From Fusobacterium varium (lineage in GTDB: Bacteria; Fusobacteriota; Fusobacteriia; Fusobacteriales; Fusobacteriaceae), in the NCBI GenBank assembly GCA_002356455.1, contig AP017968.1, forward strand, positions 2,728,001-2,792,000: 64,000 nucleotides of DNA. Direction: 5' to 3'. Positions 6,225 to 14,851 of the stretch are shown in pieces (the first letter of the stretch is position 1; each line of letters opens with the position of its first letter). Position numbers and translations under genes: made by a program. A model generated the notes under the pieces. It was not told where the DNA came from. It worked only from the letters and a program-made list of their open reading frames with translations, and made no database searches.

Positions 6225-8726
6225 TTATTTTATTAACCACAACTCTATTTCATCCTTACTTTTTTCAACTATCTCTTCTACTGTCAATCCTTCTGGCATT
6301 ATCTTATCAAAAAACTTTATAGATATTGGCATCATACTAGGAAATCTTTGCCCATAAGGCATAGCTTCATATGCACCTTTTATTCCAAATGGAACAACTG
6401 GTATATTCAATTCTTTGGAAAGAATAGCAAAAGTCTTTTTAAAATCCTGTATCTCTCCATCTCTTGTCCTTGCTCCTTCTGGAAATATGACAAGATTCTT
6501 ACCTTCTTTCAATACTTTTGCACTTACTTGTAAAGTTTCTTTCAAATTTTTATTTATATCTATAATAAGAACATTTCCTCTGTCAGCTAAATATTTTCTT
6601 AAAGGTGAACTAAAATGCACTATTGTTCCAAGATAATATGTATCCTTCATCTTAGCAGAAGATATCGCCTGATTGAAAATAAGAGCGTCTAGAAAACTTT
6701 GATGATTTCCAACATATATTGCAGGTTCTGAAAGTATTTTATCCTGCCCTTCTTTTTTCAAACTGAAATAAATACTAAACATTGGCTTTAATATAAATCT
6801 TATAACTTTTCCCACCCATGCTGATTTAGGAAGTTTTATATCTGTACCTTGATTAAGGATTGTTTTCCAGTCAACTTCATTGTCACTGAATTCACCACCC
6901 TTTTCTTTAATAAGTTTAGCCATATCCATCACATTTTTTATATCAGTAAATTCTTCTTCTGTTATTTTTATTCCGAAACTCATTTCTATAAAAGATAATA
7001 TTTCTACTATATCCAATGAATCTAGTCCTAAATCAAGTTCTAAATGTGCATCTGGCATAACTTCTATATTATAATTTTTCTCAATATAATCTTTTAAAGT
7101 TTCATACTCAGTTTTATATTCATCTGGTATTATTATTTCTTTTTTTAATTCAACAGCTGAATTTTCTTCATTTCCATCTTCTATAGCCTGTCCTTTAAGA
7201 AAATCATTAAGCATAAATCTTCTTACTTTTCCTAATTTAGTTTTTGGAAGCTCATTCTTCACTATTTTTATCTCAAGTATTTTTCTATACTTGGGAGCTG
7301 TCACATTATATTTATCTATTATCTCCCATTTTAATGTTTCTTTTATATTAGTTATCTTTCTATGTTTTATTAAATCAAAGTCAGGATACACAACTGCCAT
7401 TAAATGATTATTATATTCCATAACAGCTATTTCTTTTATAAGATCTGTTCCTTTGAATATTTCACTTTCTATATCGCTTGGATTGATATTTTTTCCATTT
7501 GAAAGAACAATCATTTCTTTCTTTCTTCCAATAATAGTAAGATAATTATTTTCTAATTTACCAAGGTCACCTGTATGAAACCATCCATCAGCATCTATTA
7601 CCTCAGCTGTTGCTTTAGGGTTATTATAATAACCTTTCATTACATTAGCACCTTTTACGAGCACTTCTCCATCTTCAGCTATTTTTACTTCTATATCTGG
7701 TATAAGTTCTCCTACTGTTCCAGGTTTTATTCTATGAGGATTATTGAATGAAATAATTGGAGAAGTTTCAGTAAGTCCATATCCTTCCATCAACGGAAGA
7801 CCAAGAGTAAGATAATCTCTAGCAATCTCAGGATCTAATTTGGCTCCTCCTGATGCCATTACCCTTAATGATCCACCTAATTCATCATTAACTTTTTTAA
7901 ATACTAGCCTGCTAAATGCACGACTATTTATCTTCTGACACAATTTGAATAATTTTTTAATTATCCAGCTTTTATTTATCTGTCCCATTATAGCTTTATG
8001 AAGCATTTCCCATACTCTAGGGACTCCAATTATTACAGTTATTTTATAATCTTTTAGAGCTCTTTTTAAGGCTTCTGAAGACATTTCATCTAATATTACA
8101 ACCAAAGTTCCAAAATACATAGTCATAAGTAAATTTATATTTAATGGAAATATATGATGATATGGAAGTATAGCCAGTATCCTGTCAGTCTCATCTACCA
8201 GTTCTATCGCTTTTATAGCATTTATATTAGATAAAAGATTAGCATATGTAAGCATTACACCCTTGGGATTTCCAGTTGTTCCAGAAGTATATAGCAGTAA
8301 AGCTACATCCTCTATATTATCTATATTTACCTCATAATCATCTGGTATAAAATTTTCTGGTACTACTATTTCATCTATATTTATTATTTCTATTTCTTTT
8401 CCATATTTTTCCTTAGCTTCTATTACATTTTTATAATTTTTATTTGTTGCATAAATATATTGAGGTTCTGCATCTTCAAATACATAAAGAAGCTGTTCTG
8501 CATTATAACCTGCATCTAATACAACCCCTATTCCCTTTGAATTCCATACTGAGAAAAGTGCTTCTATTATCTCAGGTCTGTTTTCTATATATACAATAAT
8601 TTTATCATCTTTTTTTATCTTTAATAATGTGGAATAATACTTTATTCCCGTTATGAGCTCTTTATATGAATACTCTCTGTCTTTGTATATAATAGCTGCT
8701 TTTTTTCTATCATGTAAAAAATTCAT
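6225..8726 (-). CDS. Acyl-ACP/acyl-CoA synthetase fused to ACP and PlsC acyltransferase (paralog 2)
   Basis: An 833-residue paralog of the 1900-4362 product with the same order of parts. Adenylation motifs are LLYTSGTTGNPKGVML near residue 145, GYGLTETSPIISF, GWFHTGDLG and GRKKEMIVLSNGKNINP. The carrier site is LDLGLDSLDIVEIL, and the acyltransferase motifs are NHQSFLD and FPEGARTRDG. Compared with paralog 1, the linker before the carrier domain is longer. ATG at 8726 behind CAGGAGG. A 48-codon gene ends 27 bases upstream on the same strand, so the two are probably cotranscribed. Likely fatty-acid activation and transfer to membrane lysolipids; substrate unknown. Confidence 0.85.
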   Translation of the reverse strand: MNFLHDRKKAAIIYKDREYSYKELITGIKYYSTLLKIKKDDKIIVYIENRPEIIEALFSVWNSKGIGVVLDAGYNAEQLLYVFEDAEPQYIYATNKNYKNVIEAKEKYGKEIEIINIDEIVVPENFIPDDYEVNIDNIEDVALLLYTSGTTGNPKGVMLTYANLLSNINAIKAIELVDETDRILAILPYHHIFPLNINLLMTMYFGTLVVILDEMSSEALKRALKDYKITVIIGVPRVWEMLHKAIMGQINKSWIIKKLFKLCQKINSRAFSRLVFKKVNDELGGSLRVMASGGAKLDPEIARDYLTLGLPLMEGYGLTETSPIISFNNPHRIKPGTVGELIPDIEVKIAEDGEVLVKGANVMKGYYNNPKATAEVIDADGWFHTGDLGKLENNYLTIIGRKKEMIVLSNGKNINPSDIESEIFKGTDLIKEIAVMEYNNHLMAVVYPDFDLIKHRKITNIKETLKWEIIDKYNVTAPKYRKILEIKIVKNELPKTKLGKVRRFMLNDFLKGQAIEDGNEENSAVELKKEIIIPDEYKTEYETLKDYIEKNYNIEVMPDAHLELDLGLDSLDIVEILSFIEMSFGIKITEEEFTDIKNVMDMAKLIKEKGGEFSDNEVDWKTILNQGTDIKLPKSAWVGKVIRFILKPMFSIYFSLKKEGQDKILSEPAIYVGNHQSFLDALIFNQAISSAKMKDTYYLGTIVHFSSPLRKYLADRGNVLIIDINKNLKETLQVSAKVLKEGKNLVIFPEGARTRDGEIQDFKKTFAILSKELNIPVVPFGIKGAYEAMPYGQRFPSMMPISIKFFDKIMPEGLTVEEIVEKSKDEIELWLIK

Positions 8727-8753
8727 TTACTGCCTCCTGTTGTCAGAGATATT

Positions 8754-8900
8754 TTATAAATTATCAATCATCTCTTCCAATTGTTTTCTGTCTTTATTAT
8801 TCAAATCTATTCCAGACTTTAATTTTTTTAAAACTTCGCTTTCTTGTGCACTCATGCTTTTTTCCAAAACTTTTATAAGCATTTTTACATAAAAATTCAT
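8754..8900 (-). CDS. Small protein of 48 residues, unknown function
   Basis: The ORF starts at ATG 8900 with AAAGGAG 6 bases upstream and encodes MNFYVKMLIKVLEKSMSAQE followed by a charged helical tail ending EEMIDNL. No family is recognised. It is predicted to be mostly helical, without a clear membrane segment, with a charged, Lys/Glu-rich second half. It lies between the response regulator gene (8913) and the acyltransferase fusion (8726), with gaps of 12 and 27 bases on the same strand, so it is likely in one operon with them. An earlier ATG (8906) is less suitable because it touches the Shine-Dalgarno. Confidence 0.55.
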   Translation of the reverse strand: MNFYVKMLIKVLEKSMSAQESEVLKKLKSGIDLNNKDRKQLEEMIDNL

Positions 8901-8912
8901 ACTCATCTCCTT

Positions 8913-9590
8913 TTATCCTTTAAGAATATATCCTACCCCTCTTACTGTATATATTAATTTTTCTTTATATTCTCTGTCAATTTTACTTCTCAAATGTGTC
9001 ATATATACATCTACTATATTAGTATTGCTTGTAAAATTTATACTCCATATTTTTTCTTTTATCATTGTTCTGCTGAGAACAAGATTCTTATTTCTTACCA
9101 AATATTCAAGCAGTGAAAACTCTTTATATGTAAGTTCAATAAGTTTATCTCCTCTTTTAACCTCTCTGGTAAGAAAATCTATAGATAAATCTTTTATTGT
9201 AATTATGTTATTTCCAGCAGCAGAAATCTTTGCAGTTCTTCTTATTATTGCCCTTATTCTTCCTAAAAGCTCTATAAAGGAAAAAGGCTTAGTTACATAA
9301 TCATCAGCTCCTGCATCCAGTGCTTCCACCTTTTTTTCTATTTTATCTTCAGAAGATATAAATATTATTCCTGATTCACTATTTTCTTTTCTTATTTTTT
9401 CACATAACTCTATCCCTGTTTTATCTTCAATGATACTATCAAGTATTATAAGTTCATAATTTCCTGATATGGCATGATAATAAGCATCTTCCCAATCAGA
9501 ACTATCCTCTACAGAATATCCTGCTTCTTTTAAACCTTTTTTCAAATATTTTTTTATATCTACATCTTTTTGTATTATAAGAATATTCAT
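8913..9590 (-). CDS. OmpR/PhoB-type response regulator (orphan)
   Basis: A 225-residue two-domain regulator. Receiver domain: phosphoacceptor Asp51 in LIILDSIIEDKTG, Ser/Thr switch in FISS (77-80) and Lys101 in YVTKPF. C-terminal winged helix (about 130-225) with LTYKEFSLLEYLVRNKN, typical HTH elements and the terminal YTVRGVGYIL. ATG 9590 is preferred to the GTG three codons earlier because AGGTGG then lies 5 bases away. No histidine kinase gene is adjacent; neighbours are hemolysin III upstream and the small gene/acyltransferase fusion downstream, so it may respond to envelope state, but the target is unknown. Confidence 0.88.
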   Translation of the reverse strand: MNILIIQKDVDIKKYLKKGLKEAGYSVEDSSDWEDAYYHAISGNYELIILDSIIEDKTGIELCEKIRKENSESGIIFISSEDKIEKKVEALDAGADDYVTKPFSFIELLGRIRAIIRRTAKISAAGNNIITIKDLSIDFLTREVKRGDKLIELTYKEFSLLEYLVRNKNLVLSRTMIKEKIWSINFTSNTNIVDVYMTHLRSKIDREYKEKLIYTVRGVGYILKG

Positions 9591-9602
9591 TTGTTCCACC
9601 TT

Positions 9603-10232
9603 TTATATATGGATAATATTATAAATAGAAAGATAATTAAGAACACTTCCACCTATTACAAATATATGCCATATAGAATGAGCAAATTTAAGTTTTTTCA
9701 TTGCATAAAATATTGTCCCTACTGTATATATAACTCCACCTATTATAAGAAGGTTTAGAGAAACTGGACTTAAAGCATTTTTTAAATCTTTAAATACAAA
9801 AACAACTATCCACCCCATTAATATATATAATAAAGTAGAGAGAATTTTAAATCTTCCAACAAAAAATATTTTAAATATTATCCCTAAAAAAGTCAATCCC
9901 CATTGTATCCCAAAAAGAATCCATCTGTTTTTCCCTTCTAATACTGTAAGAAGATATGGGGTATATGAAGCAGATATCAATATGTATATTGCTGAATGAT
10001 CAAGTATTTTAAATACTTTTTTTGCCTTTCCTTCTTCAAGCAAATGATAAGTTCCAGACATAACATACATGAGAATAAGAGCTCCTCCAAATATAGCAGA
10101 CCCTACTATATAATTGGGATACCCTGTTTTTACTGCATGTACTATCAATGAAACACATCCAGCTATTGCCATTCCTGCTCCTATATAATGAGTTATAAAA
10201 TTAAATTTTTCTTCTAATTTGTTGTAATCCAT
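9603..10232 (-). CDS. Hemolysin III / PAQR family membrane protein
   Basis: A 209-residue protein with about seven membrane segments and the family motifs: FITHYIGAGMAIAGC at the start, MYVMSGTYHLLE, KILDHSAIYILISASYTPYLL, and HSIWHIFVIGGS near the end; the Ser/His/Asp residues form the presumed metal site. The family is linked to membrane homeostasis (PAQR) and was named for a pore-forming activity; the exact role is unknown. GAAAGGAG precedes ATG 10232. The gene ends 12 bases before the response regulator start, so the two are an operon. Confidence 0.9.
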   Translation of the reverse strand: MDYNKLEEKFNFITHYIGAGMAIAGCVSLIVHAVKTGYPNYIVGSAIFGGALILMYVMSGTYHLLEEGKAKKVFKILDHSAIYILISASYTPYLLTVLEGKNRWILFGIQWGLTFLGIIFKIFFVGRFKILSTLLYILMGWIVVFVFKDLKNALSPVSLNLLIIGGVIYTVGTIFYAMKKLKFAHSIWHIFVIGGSVLNYLSIYNIIHI

Positions 10233-10415
10233 ATTACTCAGCTCCTTTCAAAAATATAACCATCCTTTTTTTAAGTATTTTCTTTTTCTATATTATATCA
10301 TATTTTAAATCCTGTTTTTCAAAATAAATAATCTCTAATCTTTATATTTCATCTAATTTCTCTTCACAAATCAGAGGTCATATTTTTTTATTTTACATTA
10401 TACCATAAAAAATAT

Positions 10416-10452
10416 AAAAGGGGTATTGTTCTTTCAAACAATACCCCTTTTA
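10416..10452. terminator. Strong bidirectional terminator
   Basis: Perfect 15-base arms (AAAAGGGGTATTGTT at 10416-10430 and its complement at 10437-10451) around a 6-base loop, flanked by T/A tracts; closes the ggt operon. Confidence 0.92.
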
Positions 10453-10476
10453 CTCTTTTAATGTATTTTTTTCATA

Positions 10477-12084
10477 CTAATATAAAGCAATATGTCCATC
10501 TGTTCTAGGTTCTGTTCCTCCTACTAAAACTCCATTTTCCATTCTCCAGATGATTTCTCCTCTTCCCATCATTAATGGATCATATAATACTTTTATGTCA
10601 TGACCCATTGCTGCCAGTTCATAGGCTATATGTTCTGGAACTCCATATTCCAGTTCTATATTTTTCTTTCCTACCCATTGCCATCTCGGTGCATCTAAAG
10701 CTGCCTGTGGATTCATCAGGAAGTCCACTGTATTAGTTACTACCTGTACATGTCCTTGCGGCTGCATAAATCCTCCCATTACTCCAAATGGTCCAATTGC
10801 TTTTCCATCTTTTCCCAGGAATCCTGGGATAATTGTATGATATGGTCTCTTTGATGGCCCTACACAGTTTGCACTTTCAAGATCAAGATTAAAGTTGTTT
10901 CCTCTGTTATGAAGCGCTATTCCTGTTCCAGGAACTACCATTCCTGAACCAAATCCCATATAGTTGCTTTGAATATATGATATCATATTTCCTTCATTAT
11001 CTGCTGCTGCCAGATATACTGTTCCTCCACAGTATGGATCTCCTGCTTCCGGCATTATAGCTGTACTTCCTATTAACTTAGCTCTGTCTTCTGCATATGC
11101 TTTAGATAACAATTGTTCAACAGTTACTTTCATAAATCTAGGATCTGCTACATACTTCTGTACATCTACAAATGCAAGCTTCATTGCTTCTATCATTGTA
11201 TGATATGATCTTACTGTTTCTCTTGCTTCAAACTGGAATCTATCTAAGATATTAAGCGCCATAAGAGCACTTATTCCATGTCCATTCGGTGGAAGTTCAT
11301 AAACATCATATCCATGATATTTTACAGAAATAGGCTCCACCCACTCTGCCTCAAATTCTTCCAAATCTTCTTTTCTTATATATCCATTATATTTTTTAGA
11401 AAAAGCATCTATTTTATCTGCCAGTTCTCCTTTATAGAAAGCATCTGCATATGTATCTCCTATCATCTCAAGAGTATCTGCATGATCTGGAAGTCTCACT
11501 ACATCTCCTATTTCTGGGCATTTTCCATTTTCAGTAAAAGTTTCAAACCAGTATTTAAATTCTTCTCCACTTTCTTTTCCAAAATTTACAGAAGCCTTTT
11601 TCCATAATTTAGCAACATTTACAGGAACTGCATATCCCTCTCTTGCTAATTTTACAGCTGGAGCAACAACTTCACTTAAAGGAAGTTTTCCAAATTTTTT
11701 ACTTAGTTCTGCCCAAGCCTTAGGTATTCCTGGAACATTAACTGGTATAAGTCCATATTTCGGCATTTCTTTCAAACCTTTATTTAATAATTCCTGTGCT
11801 TCAAGAAGTTTTGGTGAAGGGCCACTGGCATTAAGTCCATAAATTTTATCTTTTACACTGAGGATAGCAAATCCATCTCCACCTATACCGTTGCCAGTAG
11901 GCTCTACAACAGTAAGAGCAGCAGCAGTGGCAATAGCAGCATCTATTGCATTTCCTCCCTTTTTAAGTATTTCAAGTCCAGCTTGTGCAGCAAGTGGAGA
12001 ACCAGTTGCCACCATACCATTTTTGGCATACATTACATTTCTTCTTGATGGATATGGATAAATAGTAGAATCAAATTTTAACAT
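10477..12084 (-). CDS. ggt: Gamma-glutamyltransferase (Ntn hydrolase, YwrD-like, no signal peptide)
   Basis: A 535-residue gamma-glutamyltransferase proenzyme that would cleave or transfer gamma-glutamyl groups. The N-terminal half has MVATGSPLAAQAGLEILKKG and GNGIGGDGFAIL. The autoprocessing nucleophile is Thr355 in YCGGTVYLAAADNEGN, and NRGNNFNLD and GGFMQPQGHVQ follow in the small subunit. There is no signal peptide, unlike E. coli Ggt, so action is probably cytoplasmic on imported gamma-glutamyl compounds. It lies 53 bases after a predicted membrane carrier on the same strand and shares its promoter region, which has GTATAC operators. Confidence 0.9.
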   Translation of the reverse strand: MLKFDSTIYPYPSRRNVMYAKNGMVATGSPLAAQAGLEILKKGGNAIDAAIATAAALTVVEPTGNGIGGDGFAILSVKDKIYGLNASGPSPKLLEAQELLNKGLKEMPKYGLIPVNVPGIPKAWAELSKKFGKLPLSEVVAPAVKLAREGYAVPVNVAKLWKKASVNFGKESGEEFKYWFETFTENGKCPEIGDVVRLPDHADTLEMIGDTYADAFYKGELADKIDAFSKKYNGYIRKEDLEEFEAEWVEPISVKYHGYDVYELPPNGHGISALMALNILDRFQFEARETVRSYHTMIEAMKLAFVDVQKYVADPRFMKVTVEQLLSKAYAEDRAKLIGSTAIMPEAGDPYCGGTVYLAAADNEGNMISYIQSNYMGFGSGMVVPGTGIALHNRGNNFNLDLESANCVGPSKRPYHTIIPGFLGKDGKAIGPFGVMGGFMQPQGHVQVVTNTVDFLMNPQAALDAPRWQWVGKKNIELEYGVPEHIAYELAAMGHDIKVLYDPLMMGRGEIIWRMENGVLVGGTEPRTDGHIALY

Positions 12085-12137
12085 CTTATTCCTCCCTAAT
12101 ATTCATAATTATATGTTATTAAAAACTATTTTTTACA

Positions 12138-13316
12138 TTAAAGCATTTTAACAAATTCTCCTGCTACAATTACTGATAATGTAGTTACAGAAGCCAATCC
12201 AGCAACAACATATGCTGGTGTAAGTTTTGACATTATAAATTCATGTTCCTCTTCATCTTCTGCCACAGCAGTTGCTATTTCATTACAAATAAGATATGTA
12301 GCTGGAAATCCTAGAAGCTGTGCAACAACTATCCCCATAGCTAAATTTTTAGAACCAACAAGTTTCCATATTGGAAGTATTTGAGTAAATACATACAATC
12401 CAATCATTGTTGCACCAAATATAACTATTAAGTAATATCCCATTACTATAAGATCATCAAATTTTATTTTGGCAAGAGATGGAATAATTTGAGCAAATGT
12501 CAACATAGAAAAAAATCCAGACATTTTACCTCTATCAAGAATTCTTGGTGGAATTATTCCTAAATATGCAAGCGTAGCAGCCATTATTAATGACCATATA
12601 GTAGTTCCTATTCCAGTATATTTAGAAAGTATTGCTGCAAAATAACAACAAATAGCAGTTACTGCAAAACATACATAAACAGTAAAGTATTTATCATATT
12701 TTTTATACCATTCTCTTTTTACTTCTTCTTTTTTCTCTTTTCCCCCAGAGATTGTTATTTTTTCGCCTTCAGATTTTTTTAATCTGTAATCTGCTATTAT
12801 GATTTTAGCTTCCTTTAAACCAAAAAATGATGCTGGCGGTGTTCCAACAAACTTTTGAATAGCATAGGCAAATGTACCAAAAGCTGCTGCTGTTACAAAG
12901 CCCTTTTCAAGTGCGCCATTTACCATTATATTAGTAGCAACAATTCCACCATTCAGTACAGGAATACTAACAATAGCTACTTCCCTACCCACAATCGGCA
13001 TTACAAGAAAAACTGCAACACAAGTTATTACCATTCCTATAAAAGCCATTAAAACAGTTTTCCATTCTTCTACTAGTTGTTTTACATTTACCATACTTCC
13101 CATATGAAATACTAGTATAGGACTTGCCAATGTAGCAACTTTATCCAATTGTGCTTTTGCAATCAGATCAGAAGGTATTACCCCTGTCATAAATAGGATA
13201 AGAAATCCCATTAATGCAATAAATACTGATGAAAGTTTAGCTTTAGTTGCAACTCCTAAAATATCCCCAATTGCAAATAAGCCTGCTACAATACTAAGCA
13301 TTAAAAATTTTTCCAT
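12138..13316 (-). CDS. Predicted secondary transporter, about 10 membrane segments
   Basis: A 392-residue polytopic protein with a charged central loop (about 185-215, Lys/Glu-rich) dividing two membrane halves. The first half has SIPVLNGGIVATNIMVNGALEKG, reminiscent of glycine-rich re-entrant loops in GltS-type and related sodium-coupled carriers; I do not recognise the exact family. It is the first gene of an operon with gamma-glutamyltransferase, so a gamma-glutamyl peptide or amino acid is a reasonable guess for the substrate. ATG 13316 follows AAGGGGG. Two or three GTATAC-centred sites lie upstream, so the neighbouring GntR protein probably controls it. Confidence 0.6.
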   Translation of the reverse strand: MEKFLMLSIVAGLFAIGDILGVATKAKLSSVFIALMGFLILFMTGVIPSDLIAKAQLDKVATLASPILVFHMGSMVNVKQLVEEWKTVLMAFIGMVITCVAVFLVMPIVGREVAIVSIPVLNGGIVATNIMVNGALEKGFVTAAAFGTFAYAIQKFVGTPPASFFGLKEAKIIIADYRLKKSEGEKITISGGKEKKEEVKREWYKKYDKYFTVYVCFAVTAICCYFAAILSKYTGIGTTIWSLIMAATLAYLGIIPPRILDRGKMSGFFSMLTFAQIIPSLAKIKFDDLIVMGYYLIVIFGATMIGLYVFTQILPIWKLVGSKNLAMGIVVAQLLGFPATYLICNEIATAVAEDEEEHEFIMSKLTPAYVVAGLASVTTLSVIVAGEFVKML

Positions 13317-13370
13317 TTCTACTTCCCCCTTGTAGATTTATTAATACTTTTATAAAAAGTATTTACTAAT

Positions 13371-13470
13371 GTATACCTTAAAAAATAGATTTTCACAAAT
13401 ATAATTTCTATATCCAAACAATACATCTCTTATATTTTTCGTATACAATATATTTTTTTTAGTATACAAT
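13371..13470 (-). promoter_or_regulatory. Candidate GntR operators upstream of the transporter-ggt operon
   Basis: GTATAC cores occur at 13371-13376, 13441-13446 and 13462-13467. The last two, in ATTGTATACG/ATTGTATACT contexts, are 21 bases apart (two helical turns). They match the FadR-subfamily GntR pattern GT-A/C-N0-1-T/G-AC and recur on the other side of the gntR gene. Confidence 0.55.
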
Positions 13471-13513
13471 ACTGTCATGTAATAAAAAATTGGTGTAAAT
13501 TCTTCATAAAAAT

Positions 13514-13547
13514 AAAAAAGAATGGTCTTTTTCTGCCATTCTTTTTT
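13514..13547 (-). terminator. Terminator of the gntR gene
   Basis: Arms 13514-13525 and 13536-13547 pair perfectly over 12 bases (core GAATGG/CCATTC) and are followed by a T-tract on the minus strand. Confidence 0.85.
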
Positions 13548-13550
13548 ATT

Positions 13551-14204
13551 TTAAATAGATATTTTATCAAAGGTTTTTACAACGTAATCTGCTGCATTAT
13601 CTAAATGTTCCTCTAAAGCTTTATATATTTTTTCATCATTTTTCTCTTTTAATGCCTCTATTATCTTTTCATGTTCATTTACTGTTTCTTGCATGTTAGG
13701 ATTAGTTTTTTTAAATATATTCATATAAAAAGACAGTTCAGAAAGTATCTTCAAGGAAAGTTCTTTTTTAGATAAAGAATACAGATAGTTATCAAATTCT
13801 TCCAATGTTTCTGAAAATTTTGCAAGGTTACTACTGTTATTGTACTTTTGACTTTTGGCAACTATTTTTTCAACTTTTTTAATATGCTTATCAGTCATTG
13901 TTTCTTTTATTTCTTTATATATGATATACTCAAGTTCTAATCTTATCTCATATATTTCTTTTACTTTATTTGAATCAAATTTTTTTAAAAATACTCCTTT
14001 AAAAGGTACTCTTTCTATTATTCCCATCATTTCTAATTTACTCAACGCCTCTCTTAAAGGTGTTCTGCTTATATTATATCTGATAGAATACTCATTTTCA
14101 TTTATTTTTTCCCCAAATCTTATATTCCCATTTATAATATCATTTTTTAATGCTTCAAATACAAGTGTTCTTCGATCCATAACTTCTATAGCGTTTTCTT
14201 TCAT
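13551..14204 (-). CDS. GntR family transcriptional regulator, FadR subfamily (FCD domain)
   Basis: A 217-residue regulator. Residues about 12-75 form the winged helix: VFEALKNDIINGNIRFGEKI, NISRTPLREALSKLEMMG and the wing IERVPFKGVFLKKF. The rest is a helical FCD effector domain (IYEIRLELEYIIYKEI and later helices) that usually binds a small carboxylate. AAGGAG precedes ATG 14204. It sits between a transporter-ggt operon on one side and a NhaC-M20 peptidase operon on the other, and both promoters carry GTATAC palindromes, so it probably regulates both. Effector unknown. Confidence 0.85.
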   Translation of the reverse strand: MKENAIEVMDRRTLVFEALKNDIINGNIRFGEKINENEYSIRYNISRTPLREALSKLEMMGIIERVPFKGVFLKKFDSNKVKEIYEIRLELEYIIYKEIKETMTDKHIKKVEKIVAKSQKYNNSSNLAKFSETLEEFDNYLYSLSKKELSLKILSELSFYMNIFKKTNPNMQETVNEHEKIIEALKEKNDEKIYKALEEHLDNAADYVVKTFDKISI

Positions 14205-14728
14205 ATGTTACACTCCTTAATAAAATTTACCCAAAAATTATTTATCCCCATAATAATTTTATCACACTTTTTATTTTTAATCTAGGACTTCAATTTAAAT
14301 TCTACTTAAAAAATAGATAATAACTAAAAAATCTCTATATAGAACAATTTTTTTAGTTACTAATATTATAAATAATATATTTTTTAAAAAAGATCAACTC
14401 TTATATACTGAAATTTATAACAAAAAATATTTTAAATAGAGACAAAGAAAATACAAGTATAAATATCCATATTTAACATATATTAAGACTAATTTAGAAA
14501 AGAAATTCTGTCAAAATAAAAGGTATTTTTATTGGGAGAATGAAAATATTTATATTATTACCATTAATTTTCTATTATATAAATAATTTTTAATTGTAGT
14601 TCATGTTTTTAACTGTAACTTTTTATTTTTCTCTATTAAAAAATAATTTTTTAGATGTTTTACTTATTATTTTGATATTAAAATAAATCAAAAAAAATTA
14701 AAACAATACATTTATATCAAAAAAAGTA
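14205..14728. other. A+T-rich intergenic region between gntR and nhaC
   Basis: About 500 bases of very A+T-rich sequence hold the 5' region of gntR (AAGGAG at the start codon, a possible TAAAAT -10 about 35 bases further up) and nothing else I can support. A 17-codon reading frame near 14540 is too short and its ribosome site too close to count. Confidence 0.5.
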
Positions 14729-14757
14729 TTGACAAATCATTGATTATCTATTAAACT
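14729..14757 (+). promoter_or_regulatory. Promoter of the nhaC-M20 operon
   Basis: TTGACA (14729-14734), 17-base spacer, TAAACT (14752-14757). Both GTATAC operators lie just downstream, over and after the expected start site, a typical position for a repressor. Confidence 0.7.
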
Positions 14758-14768
14758 TTGTTTAAGAA

Positions 14769-14808
14769 ATCGTATACAATATTCTAAAATTAAAAAAGTT
14801 GTATACAA
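14769..14808 (+). promoter_or_regulatory. Paired GntR operator sites ahead of nhaC
   Basis: CGTATACAAT (core 14772-14777) and TTGTATACAA (core 14801-14806, a perfect 10-base palindrome) are 29 bases apart, close to three helical turns. The same motif is found upstream of 12138-13316. Confidence 0.6.
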
Positions 14809-14851
14809 TCTTTAAAGGGCATATATTAAATTAAAATGGGGGGTTATCTTT

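Noticed and set aside
6348-7074. Plus-strand frames opposite the second acyltransferase fusion
   Set aside because: They overlap strongly conserved motifs of the minus-strand gene and lack ribosome sites.
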